Source: an uncultured Bacteroidales bacterium
Lineage (GTDB): Bacteria; Bacteroidota; Bacteroidia; Bacteroidales; Paludibacteraceae
NCBI GenBank assembly: GCA_903899865.1
Contig: CAIUKZ010000326.1
Coordinates: forward strand, 1-7,763
Length of the DNA stretch: 7,763 nucleotides
Direction: 5' to 3'
A model generated the notes under the pieces. That model had not been told where the DNA came from. It saw only the letters and a list, made by a program, of their open reading frames with translations, and made no database searches. Below, piece after piece: positions 1 through 6,240 of the stretch (positions are counted from its first letter, which is position 1; each line of letters begins with the position of its first letter). A program made the translations under genes and the position numbers.

Positions 1-55
1 CATCACTGAGAACAAATCCAATTACGTTTGATTTTTCTTCGCTACAACCCTCAGA

Positions 56-1423
56 CTACTTAAACAACACCCTAAAAGCTTCTTCCACTTTCTTGACTTG
101 GATGAGCTGGATGTTTAGTTTGGAGACATTGAGACTTTTGAGGTTGATTTCGGGGATGATCATTTTCTTGAAACCTAGCTTTTCGGCTTCGAGGATGCGT
201 TGCTCCATGCGGTTGATGGGGCGGATTTCGCCCGAGAGACCCACTTCGCCAGCCACACAGACTTGCTTCTCGATGGCTATATCTACATTGGAAGAAAGGA
301 TGGCTGAAAGGACTGCCAAATCAATGGCTGGGTCATTCACTTTGATACCGCCAGCTATATTGAGGAATACGTCTTTTTGTGCAATCTTAAATCCTGCACG
401 CTTTTCTAGCACTGCTAGCAACATGTTCAGTCGTCGTAGGTCAAAGCCTGTACTGGAGCGCTGAGGCGTGCCATAAGCCGCCGAACTAACAAGGGCTTGC
501 ACCTCTATCAGAAACGGCCTCACACCTTCGATGGCAGAGGCTATGGCTACCCCGCTAAGTCCTTCATGATTTTGAGAAAGGAGTAGCTCGGAGGGATTGC
601 TCACTTCGCGCAGTCCGGACTGTTGCATCTCGAAAATGCCCAGTTCGGAAGTGCTGCCAAAACGGTTTTTTATGGCACGGAGTATGCGATACATATAGTG
701 CTGATCGCCTTCAAACTGGAGCACCGTGTCCACTATATGCTCCAGCACTTTTGGCCCTGCAATGCTGCCTTCTTTGTTGATATGACCTATCAGCAACACT
801 GGCGTGGAAGTAGTTTTGCAAAATTTGAGCAAGCTAGCAGCACACTCTCTCACCTGCGATACCGAACCTGGCGACGACTCTATGGTTTCGGTTGAGACAG
901 TTTGTATGGAGTCAACAATGACTAAATCGGGTTGGGTATTTTGAATATGAACAAAAATTTGTTCCAAGGACGTTTCGCTCACGATGTAGCAATCAGGATT
1001 GTCAAATTTCAGTCGCTCAGCACGAAGTTTAATCTGCTTCACACTTTCCTCACCCGACACATAAAGCGTCTTCTGCCCTTTCATATTGAGCACCACCTGG
1101 AGCACCAACGTGGACTTACCTATCCCAGGTTCACCACCAATAAGTACCAACGAACCAGGCACCAATCCACCACCAAGCACCCTATTCAACTCACCCGAAC
1201 TGGTATCAATTCGGCTTTCTTCGGAGGTTTCCACATCACTAATCAGCACAGGCTTTTGTCGCACCTGCTCTACTCCTGCAAAACGAATCTTAGACGAACT
1301 GTCTTTGGCAATTACCTCTTCCACATACGAGTTCCACTCACCACACGATGGGCACTTACCAATCCATTTGGGCGAATCAGCTCCACAACTTTGACAGACA
1401 TATACGGATTTAGTTTTTGCCAT
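56..1423 (-). CDS. radA: DNA repair protein RadA (branch-migration ATPase)
   Basis: RadA/Sms is a RecA-like, DnaB-type ATPase that processes recombination intermediates by driving branch migration on DNA with RecA. The 455-residue protein has the full family layout and usual length. An N-terminal C4 zinc finger uses C10, C13, C24 and C27. A RecA-fold ATPase follows, with Walker A GGEPGIGKST (96-105, K103) and a Walker B strand ending in D171 (LVIVDSIQ). The RadA-specific KNRFG motif is at 252-256. A C-terminal Lon-protease-like domain (about 270-455) has no obvious catalytic serine, as is normal for RadA. The start is the ATG at 1423, just before the zinc finger, with an AT-rich leader and no Shine-Dalgarno. 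It lies 107 bp downstream of the MATE gene on the same strand, separated by an octamer repeat array. No clear separate promoter was found, so read-through from the MATE gene is possible. Identification is near certain from the motifs. Confidence 0.98.
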   Translation of the reverse strand: MAKTKSVYVCQSCGADSPKWIGKCPSCGEWNSYVEEVIAKDSSSKIRFAGVEQVRQKPVLISDVETSEESRIDTSSGELNRVLGGGLVPGSLVLIGGEPGIGKSTLVLQVVLNMKGQKTLYVSGEESVKQIKLRAERLKFDNPDCYIVSETSLEQIFVHIQNTQPDLVIVDSIQTVSTETIESSPGSVSQVRECAASLLKFCKTTSTPVLLIGHINKEGSIAGPKVLEHIVDTVLQFEGDQHYMYRILRAIKNRFGSTSELGIFEMQQSGLREVSNPSELLLSQNHEGLSGVAIASAIEGVRPFLIEVQALVSSAAYGTPQRSSTGFDLRRLNMLLAVLEKRAGFKIAQKDVFLNIAGGIKVNDPAIDLAVLSAILSSNVDIAIEKQVCVAGEVGLSGEIRPINRMEQRILEAEKLGFKKMIIPEINLKSLNVSKLNIQLIQVKKVEEAFRVLFK

Positions 1424-1435
1424 ATTAATTAAAGT

Positions 1436-1523
1436 TGACTAGTTTACAAGTTAACGAGTTCACAGGATGACTAGTCTACTATTTCACTTGTCTACCCGTT
1501 TACTCGTTTACTCGTCCACTAAA
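1436..1523. repeat. Degenerate octamer tandem repeat, 11 units
   Basis: Eleven consecutive 8-bp units run without any indel: TGACTAGT, TTACAAGT, TAACGAGT, TCACAGGA, TGACTAGT, CTACTATT, TCACTTGT, CTACCCGT, TTACTCGT, TTACTCGT, CCACTAAA. A at position 3 and C at position 4 are invariant in all eleven. GT at positions 7-8 is present in eight. The consensus is YNACNNGT, so each unit carries a self-complementary ACNNGT core followed by two spacer bases, and the array reads much the same on either strand. It fills most of the gap between the MATE stop (1531) and the radA start (1423). No coding function is apparent and I cannot assign it to a named repeat family. Confidence 0.85.
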
Positions 1524-1530
1524 TATATTA

Positions 1531-2853
1531 TCAAATTTCCTTTTTCCTCCAGTTTCCCCAGTAAAGATAAGCATATCCCAGCACGCCCATGATGGTCCAA
1601 TAGACATATTCGGCATACCAAACCACTTCCACACTTGCTGTAATCACATGAGTGGTATAATACACATAAGCCATGTAAAAACTCAGGGTAATGATATCAA
1701 ATAATAATGCAGTGCGGGTATTGCCAGTGCCTGACACCCCATTCATGACAATGAAAAAAAACGAGAATAACACATTGGCCACTGACACTACCCGCATGAC
1801 TCCAATACTTTCACGAATCAGCTCTGGGTTATCGGTAAACAACATGGTAAATGGTATCGGAAAAATAAATGTGATGATAGAAAATGGCAACACCAACAGC
1901 ACGGAAATCAGCGCCACCTTATTGATAAGCGGAACGACCTCCTCCTTTCTACCGGCACCTATCAGATTACTCACTATGGTATTGACAGCTGTAGCCAACG
2001 CTGAGGCAGGAATCATAAGCAACATGTACAATCCTCTACCAATATTGGAAATGGCAAGTGACCGTTCCCCCATGCGTTCAATAAAGATAAAGAATAAAAA
2101 CCAAGTGGAGATAGCTGACAAAAATTGAAGCATGATAAACACCGATAAGTCAAGTACCTGACCGATAAGCTTCCAATCCATTTTACGAACCTGAAAGAGA
2201 CCATATCGTTTCACGTCCACTTTGTAGTACATAAACCACAGACAATAGAACGTACTGACAGCCTCTGCAATGACGGAAGAAATACCTGCTCCTTCAATGC
2301 CCAACTTAGGAAACCCCCAATTCCCAAAAATCAACAAATAATCAAACAACACATTGACAATAGCTGTCAGAAAAGCGGTATAGGTAAGAATCTTAGTCTG
2401 AGTAATACCGACAAAAAAGCTACGAAACATCACCCCTGCATAGGTAAACACAATGCCATATACCCGCCAATCCAAATAAGCAACTGTAGCTGAATAGATA
2501 CGTGGTGAGTGAACAAAGTATTTCATCAAAAACGGCACTCCGGGAATAGAAATCAGCAACACCAATGTTCCAAACACCAAACTGATAATCATCCCATTGT
2601 TAAAAATGGGACCTATCTGCAGGTAATTGGCTTCACCATTGCGCCGCCCTATGAGTATCTGCGCACCTATGCTGAAACCCAGTCCCACCATGTACACTGC
2701 AAAATAAAACACGCCTCCCAATGCCGAAGCACCGAGCTCCACCTCTCCTACTCTACCCAAGAAAGCAGTATTGGTAATACTCACCACATTCTGAGCCACC
2801 AGCGTGAGTAGAATGGGGTAAGTGATTTTGAGAATATCTTTATTGGAAGTCAT
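1531..2853 (-). CDS. MATE family efflux transporter
   Basis: This is an inner-membrane multidrug and toxin extrusion transporter, which in this family exports cationic or aromatic compounds in exchange for Na+ or H+. The 440-residue protein is hydrophobic throughout, with about 12 membrane segments in two six-helix MatE halves (roughly 1-215 and 225-440). The first half has the family-typical run NTAFLGRVGEVELGASALGG (about residues 27-46) followed by GFSIGAQILIGRRNGE. The second half has the corresponding helix-breaking ALATAVNTIVSNLIGAGR region. Length is normal and nothing is broken. Start at the ATG at 2853, about 37 nt downstream of a consensus Bacteroidota -7 element. It has its own promoter, so it is probably not part of the upstream ETF operon. 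The substrate cannot be read from sequence. It is distinct enough from NorM/DinF that I give no gene symbol. Confidence 0.95.
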   Translation of the reverse strand: MTSNKDILKITYPILLTLVAQNVVSITNTAFLGRVGEVELGASALGGVFYFAVYMVGLGFSIGAQILIGRRNGEANYLQIGPIFNNGMIISLVFGTLVLLISIPGVPFLMKYFVHSPRIYSATVAYLDWRVYGIVFTYAGVMFRSFFVGITQTKILTYTAFLTAIVNVLFDYLLIFGNWGFPKLGIEGAGISSVIAEAVSTFYCLWFMYYKVDVKRYGLFQVRKMDWKLIGQVLDLSVFIMLQFLSAISTWFLFFIFIERMGERSLAISNIGRGLYMLLMIPASALATAVNTIVSNLIGAGRKEEVVPLINKVALISVLLVLPFSIITFIFPIPFTMLFTDNPELIRESIGVMRVVSVANVLFSFFFIVMNGVSGTGNTRTALLFDIITLSFYMAYVYYTTHVITASVEVVWYAEYVYWTIMGVLGYAYLYWGNWRKKEI

Positions 2854-2872
2854 AACGGTTATCTAACAAGAA

Positions 2873-2892
2873 TTGCAACAAGTTGGTTGCAA
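2873..2892. promoter_or_regulatory. Inverted repeat overlapping the MATE promoter (possible operator or leader hairpin)
   Basis: TTGCAAC and GTTGCAA form a perfect 7-bp inverted repeat separated by 6 bp (AAGTTG). The promoter-proximal arm overlaps the end of the TACCTTTG element and the other arm covers the predicted transcription start. This is where a repressor of an efflux gene would be expected to bind. It could instead form a small hairpin at the 5' end of the mRNA. No regulator gene is present in the window. Confidence 0.45.
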
Positions 2893-2897
2893 AGGTA
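2890..2897 (-). promoter_or_regulatory. Bacteroidota-type promoter -7 element (TACCTTTG) of the MATE gene
   Basis: On the minus strand TACCTTTG matches the Bacteroidota -7 consensus TAnnTTTG exactly and is followed by CAAC. It lies 36 bp before the MATE start codon, which would give a short leader of about 30 nt. The -33 region is weak: TTTA lies 17 bp upstream, not a clean TTTG at about 19-20 bp. The match is seen directly; transcription from it is inferred. Confidence 0.7.
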
Positions 2898-2958
2898 AGA
2901 AGTTTCTGCGAAAATAAAGACTACACATCAAGTCTATGAGATGGAAAGTAGGATGTGG

Positions 2959-2982
2959 AAAAACGGATTGTTTATCGCAATC
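2959..2982 (-). terminator. Weak terminator-like hairpin after etfA
   Basis: On the minus strand GATTG-CGATAAA-CAATC forms a 5-bp stem followed by CG and five T residues. It lies 26-50 bp beyond the etfA stop codon, between the ETF operon and the MATE promoter, where a terminator would be expected. The stem is short and AT-rich, so this is a weak candidate. Confidence 0.35.
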
Positions 2983-2985
2983 AAG

Positions 2986-3002
2986 TGAGTAAGTCTTACT
3001 CA
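2986..3002. repeat. Perfect 17-bp palindrome just downstream of etfA
   Basis: TGAGTAAG-T-CTTACTCA is a perfect inverted repeat with a 1-bp centre, ending 6 bp beyond the etfA stop codon. As RNA it can fold as a 6-bp stem with a 5-nt loop and may help define the operon's 3' end with the hairpin at 2959-2982. As DNA it resembles a dimeric-protein binding site, but it sits about 90 bp upstream of the MATE promoter, so an operator role is less likely. Confidence 0.5.
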
Positions 3003-3008
3003 AAGATT

Positions 3009-4220
3009 TTACACTATCTGTTGAAGCGATGCTATCAGTTGAGGCAATATTTCTTCGACCTTCCCAACTATTCCGTAGTGTGCGTACCTAAAAATGGGTG
3101 CATCAGGGTCGCAATTGATGGCAATGATAGTCTGTGCTCCACTGATGGCAGCCACATGCTGAATCTGACCACTGATGCCGCAAGCAATGTAAAGGCTTGG
3201 GCTAACTGTTTTGCCTGTTTGTCCTACCTGACAGTCATAGCCTATCCAACCATTATCAACAGCCACTCTCGAGCCAGCCACTTGACCGCCTAATATGGAC
3301 GCCAGTTGATGCAAATACTGAAAATTTGCTGCTTGTTGCATGCCTTTGCCACCAGCCACAATGACATCAGAACTGGTAATCGATTGGGTGGCTTGCACAG
3401 CTATGTTTGCCAACATGGTGGCATGTATCATTGGCAAATCATTTTCCATCCTTACTTGCTTGATGTTCATAAGCCTGTTATAATCAGGGATAATTAGCTT
3501 CATCACACCTTGCCTGATGGTTGCCATCTGAGGCCGATGATGGGGTGTTTCGATGGTTGCCATCAGATTACCACTAAACGCAGGACGAATCTGGAGTAAA
3601 TTTTGCGTAACAGCATCTACCCGTAGTTCGGTACAGTCGGCTGTAAGACCGGTGTAAAGCAGACTTGCCGTTCGAGCCGAAACTGCTCGACCAAAAGAAG
3701 TAGCCCCAACCATAATTACAGAAGGATGGAAAGTAGAGGCTAAAAAAGTAAGAGCAGCTGATGCATGTTCTTCAAACAACTGGTTCATCGATGGCTGAAT
3801 GATACAGAGAATTAAATCGGCACCATAAGCAGTAAGGAGTTTGCCGTTCGGTTCATCCACTTCTCCCATTACCACTGCACACACGGTTTTGGACACCTTG
3901 AATTGTGTAGATAGACGAGTGGCTTCTCCAATCAACTCCAACACCACAGGTGCTATGGTTTGGTTGTGAATTTCGACCAACACCCATATTGCATCGCCGT
4001 CCACAACTGGGCTAGAAGTTTGAATAGTCTGTGGCTGGTAAAGGCTCAGAGCATCAGACGGACAGCTATCCATGCAGACACCACACAAAGTACATTTTTC
4101 GATGTCAATATCAGGGTATTCAGCACCACATATTGCACCGAAAACACAGGATGAAAAACAAAGCTGACAGCCCGTACAACTCTGTTTGTCTAATTGAATA
4201 TGCATAGTGTGATGCATCAT
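3009..4220 (-). CDS. etfA: Electron transfer flavoprotein alpha subunit with N-terminal 2[4Fe-4S] ferredoxin domain
   Basis: EtfA binds FAD and, with EtfB, carries electrons between a flavin dehydrogenase and other acceptors. The 403-residue protein is longer than a classical EtfA (about 310-330) because of an N-terminal ferredoxin domain. Its two cysteine sets are C15/C18/C21/C25 and C43/C46/C49/C53; the usual proline after the last cysteine is replaced by valine in the first set. The EtfA body follows: an N-terminal alpha/beta domain (about 75-270, with TGLTADCTEL at 190-199) and a C-terminal FAD domain. The FAD domain contains GSRVAVDNGW (316-325), QVGQTGK (331-337), GISGQIQH (348-355) and DPDAPIF (371-377), all standard FAD-contact motifs. 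The ATG overlaps the etfB stop (ATGA), implying translational coupling. Met2 and Met6 are alternative starts. Ferredoxin-fused EtfA is known from Acetobacterium caffeyl-CoA reductase and ETF-linked lactate dehydrogenase. A confurcating role here is inferred. Confidence 0.95.
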   Translation of the reverse strand: MMHHTMHIQLDKQSCTGCQLCFSSCVFGAICGAEYPDIDIEKCTLCGVCMDSCPSDALSLYQPQTIQTSSPVVDGDAIWVLVEIHNQTIAPVVLELIGEATRLSTQFKVSKTVCAVVMGEVDEPNGKLLTAYGADLILCIIQPSMNQLFEEHASAALTFLASTFHPSVIMVGATSFGRAVSARTASLLYTGLTADCTELRVDAVTQNLLQIRPAFSGNLMATIETPHHRPQMATIRQGVMKLIIPDYNRLMNIKQVRMENDLPMIHATMLANIAVQATQSITSSDVIVAGGKGMQQAANFQYLHQLASILGGQVAGSRVAVDNGWIGYDCQVGQTGKTVSPSLYIACGISGQIQHVAAISGAQTIIAINCDPDAPIFRYAHYGIVGKVEEILPQLIASLQQIV

Positions 4221-4984
4221 TTGCGTAGGTTTTTAATTACCTGTGCTAATTCGTGTGCACTGGTAAGCATTACAATATCTTGTTTGGTAGAAGGGAGTTC
4301 GATTCGCTTCACTCTGGTGGGTGATCCCGAAAGTCCTACTTTGGACATATCCAATTGGAGGGAAGATGCATTGATGGTTCTGATTTCGGCATTTTCAGCC
4401 CGCAACCAATCATTGAGCGAAGGCGACAGCAGTTGATTGGCTTCTTTGTTGACCGTAATCACAACAGGAAACCCTGATTTGACAACCCGGTATCCATAAT
4501 CGGTCACTTTCTGAACCGTCACGCTATGTTCATCCACCTCAATCAGTTGATTCATTTCGGTAATCTGAGGATAATTCAATTGAGCAGCGACTCCTGGCCC
4601 AACCTGAGCAGTATCACCGTCAATCGCTTGCTTGCCAAACCACTGAATATCAGCTCCGCCCAGGTGTCGAACAACCATAGAAAGTATGTAGCTGGTGCTC
4701 CAAGTGTCGCTCCCAGCAAATGCGGCATCACTCACCAACACAGCTTCATCGGCACCATGCATCATAGCCTCACGTAGCACAGCCACTGCACTTGGAGGTC
4801 CCATTGTGACAACAACTACCGTCCCTCCACACTGATCTTTGACCTCAATAGCAGCTCTCACTGCATGCAAATCATAGGGATTGACTTGAGTTCTCACACC
4901 CGACCGCACCAAAGTGTGTGTCACAGGATCCATTTTCACCTTGGTAGAAAATGGCACTTGCTTTACAAATACGATTTGAATCAT
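4217..4984 (-). CDS. etfB: Electron transfer flavoprotein beta subunit, bifurcating type
   Basis: EtfB pairs with EtfA; in bifurcating ETFs it binds a second FAD and NAD(H), in ordinary ones AMP. The 255-residue protein has KQVP (8-11), NPYDLHAV (35-42), MGPP (61-64), FAGSDT (89-94), GKQAIDGDTAQVGP (117-130) and GLSGSPT (217-223). The DGDTAQVGP form and FAG(S/A)DT are typical of the anaerobe/bifurcating group (Acidaminococcus, clostridial Bcd-Etf, FixA). Mitochondrial-type EtfB has DDDCNQTG at the same place. The reading frame is open to an ATG at 5095, but the true start is almost certainly 4984. That is where family homology begins (MIQIVFVKQVP), it has a strong GGAGGG ribosome site, and it leaves a 1-bp gap to the upstream stop instead of a 110-bp overlap. 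It overlaps etfA by 4 bp. NADH use is inferred from family resemblance, not shown. Confidence 0.95.
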   Translation of the reverse strand: MIQIVFVKQVPFSTKVKMDPVTHTLVRSGVRTQVNPYDLHAVRAAIEVKDQCGGTVVVVTMGPPSAVAVLREAMMHGADEAVLVSDAAFAGSDTWSTSYILSMVVRHLGGADIQWFGKQAIDGDTAQVGPGVAAQLNYPQITEMNQLIEVDEHSVTVQKVTDYGYRVVKSGFPVVITVNKEANQLLSPSLNDWLRAENAEIRTINASSLQLDMSKVGLSGSPTRVKRIELPSTKQDIVMLTSAHELAQVIKNLRK

Positions 4985-4985
4985 C

Positions 4986-6215
4986 TCACCCTCCTTTTTT
5001 ATTACTTCTTGCATCAGCACACTGCTTTCGTAGAGTGGCAGAATAGGGATGTACATCCACAAATCTGGATGGAGAAAAAAGCGACTGATCCACAAAGCAA
5101 GTTTCTCCGAGCACTATTTCTGACATCATTCTACCTATGCCACCAGACATAGCTACCCCTCCACCGCAACAACCACCAGCTACATACAAACCAGCAGTGG
5201 GCTCCAATGGCCCAACAATAAACATCGAATCGGGCGTGTAACAGGAAGGACCAGCAACATAGTGTGCTATTCTCAAATCGTGGATGGATGGAAAATACTT
5301 CTCAAACAAGTTCACACTTTGACTCAATGTACTCCAGCCATTATCGGGCGAGAAATCAACATCATCAATATCGTCTGGCCATTGACTGGGGTCATAAGCT
5401 ACACATTCTGGCTCACGTATTCCTATTATCAATCCACCAACATCTGGCCTTGTAAATGCACGCGCATCAGGCAGTATTGCAAAAGGTTGATTGATAGGAA
5501 AAATAGTGGGAATACTTTCTGAAATCCAAAAATGACTTCTGACAGGTACGGTAGCAAGAGCAGCAAACTGTGGATAAATCATTCGGTTAATCCACGCACC
5601 CGTGGCATTGATTACGATGGGAGCATGTACAATTTCGCCAGTTGATAGTTCCACACCTGTTACCTGATTGGCATGTGACAAGATGTTGGTTACCCCTACC
5701 CTAGTTGTTACACCTACTCCATTTTGCTTGGCACCAGTCAAATACCCATTGCACAACATTGCCGAATCGATATAGGCATCGGTTGGCATGTACAAAGCTT
5801 TGGTAACACTACTTGTTTCCATCCAAGGCAGTTTGGATTTCACTTGGTGTCCATCTATCCAACTTGCCTGAAGTCCAAAAACAGTAGCAGCCACATACAA
5901 ATCATCAAGTGCTACATGACTTTGGAGTTCGGACACAGCTGTAATACTTCCCGACTCGGTATATCCTAATGAATCGTTGAGCAATTGGCTTAGCTCAGCT
6001 ATGCAGTCATAAGTTTCCTGTACAAGGCTCATCAATGCCGGCTTGGTGCGTGCTCTGGTAAGCAAACAAGCAGCACGACTGGTGGCTTGAGATGCAATAT
6101 CATTTCGTTCATAAAGCACAATGCTGCATGAAGTACGTTTACTCAATTGATAGGCAGTAGCACAACCCAACAATCCACCACCTATAATTATTATATCAGC
6201 ACTTTTGATTAACAT
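4986..6215 (-). CDS. DAO-family FAD-dependent dehydrogenase (sarcosine/dimethylglycine dehydrogenase-like), ETF-linked
   Basis: This is a DAO-fold flavoprotein. The family oxidises C-N or C-OH bonds of amino acids, N-methyl amino acids, 2-hydroxy acids or glycerol-3-phosphate. The 409 residues form a single DAO domain without the folate-binding extension of mammalian dimethylglycine dehydrogenase. Visible motifs are the FAD Rossmann GGGLLG (12-17) with E36 ending the second strand (VLYER), the FAD-proximal ATSRAACLLT segment (about 44-53), VINATGAW (about 201-208), and a C-terminal GLYVAGGCCGGGVAMSGGIG (FAD ring-binding) followed by the FSPSRF tail seen in this family. Sarcosine and dimethylglycine dehydrogenases attach FAD through a His in the WHAAG motif. 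Here that position reads SRAAC, so that covalent link is absent. There is no signal peptide, so it is cytoplasmic. The gene ends 1 bp before etfB, making the ETF its likely electron acceptor. The substrate is unknown; sarcosine-like, other amine and hydroxy-acid substrates all remain possible. Confidence 0.9.
   Translation of the reverse strand: MLIKSADIIIIGGGLLGCATAYQLSKRTSCSIVLYERNDIASQATSRAACLLTRARTKPALMSLVQETYDCIAELSQLLNDSLGYTESGSITAVSELQSHVALDDLYVAATVFGLQASWIDGHQVKSKLPWMETSSVTKALYMPTDAYIDSAMLCNGYLTGAKQNGVGVTTRVGVTNILSHANQVTGVELSTGEIVHAPIVINATGAWINRMIYPQFAALATVPVRSHFWISESIPTIFPINQPFAILPDARAFTRPDVGGLIIGIREPECVAYDPSQWPDDIDDVDFSPDNGWSTLSQSVNLFEKYFPSIHDLRIAHYVAGPSCYTPDSMFIVGPLEPTAGLYVAGGCCGGGVAMSGGIGRMMSEIVLGETCFVDQSLFSPSRFVDVHPYSATLRKQCADARSNKKGG
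4989..4994 (-). promoter_or_regulatory. Strong Shine-Dalgarno of etfB, inside the end of the dehydrogenase gene
   Basis: On the minus strand GGAGGG lies 4 nt before the etfB ATG at 4984. It is formed by the last two glycine codons of the upstream dehydrogenase (protein ends KKGG), whose TGA stop lies between the ribosome site and the start. This fixes the etfB start and suggests termination-reinitiation coupling. It stands out because the other starts in the window lack such a site. Confidence 0.75.
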
Positions 6216-6240
6216 GAGCTTTGAACAAAATATTAGTTGA

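Noticed and set aside
1..55. Terminator or gene fragment downstream of radA
   Set aside because: I see no convincing stem with a T-tract and no recognisable coding frame; the CTGAG/CTCAG pair is short and widely spaced.
56..1423. Lon protease activity for the RadA C-terminal domain
   Set aside because: The Lon-like fold is typical of RadA but the catalytic serine motif of Lon is not present.
932..1432. Plus-strand open frame of 166 codons opposite radA
   Set aside because: It is antisense to the highly conserved RadA zinc finger and ATPase region, has no recognisable motifs, and has the composition of a shadow frame.
1436..1523. CRISPR or phage attachment site
   Set aside because: The 8-bp period has no spacers, the units are too short and variable, and there is no integrase or tRNA nearby.
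1691..2128. Plus-strand open frame of 145 codons opposite the MATE gene
   Set aside because: It is antisense to transmembrane segments of a clear MATE protein; no ribosome site, promoter or domain supports it.
4985..5095. N-terminal extension of etfB up to the ATG at 5095
   Set aside because: The extra 37 residues have no resemblance to EtfB, would overlap the dehydrogenase gene by 110 bp, and the family start at 4984 has a strong ribosome site.
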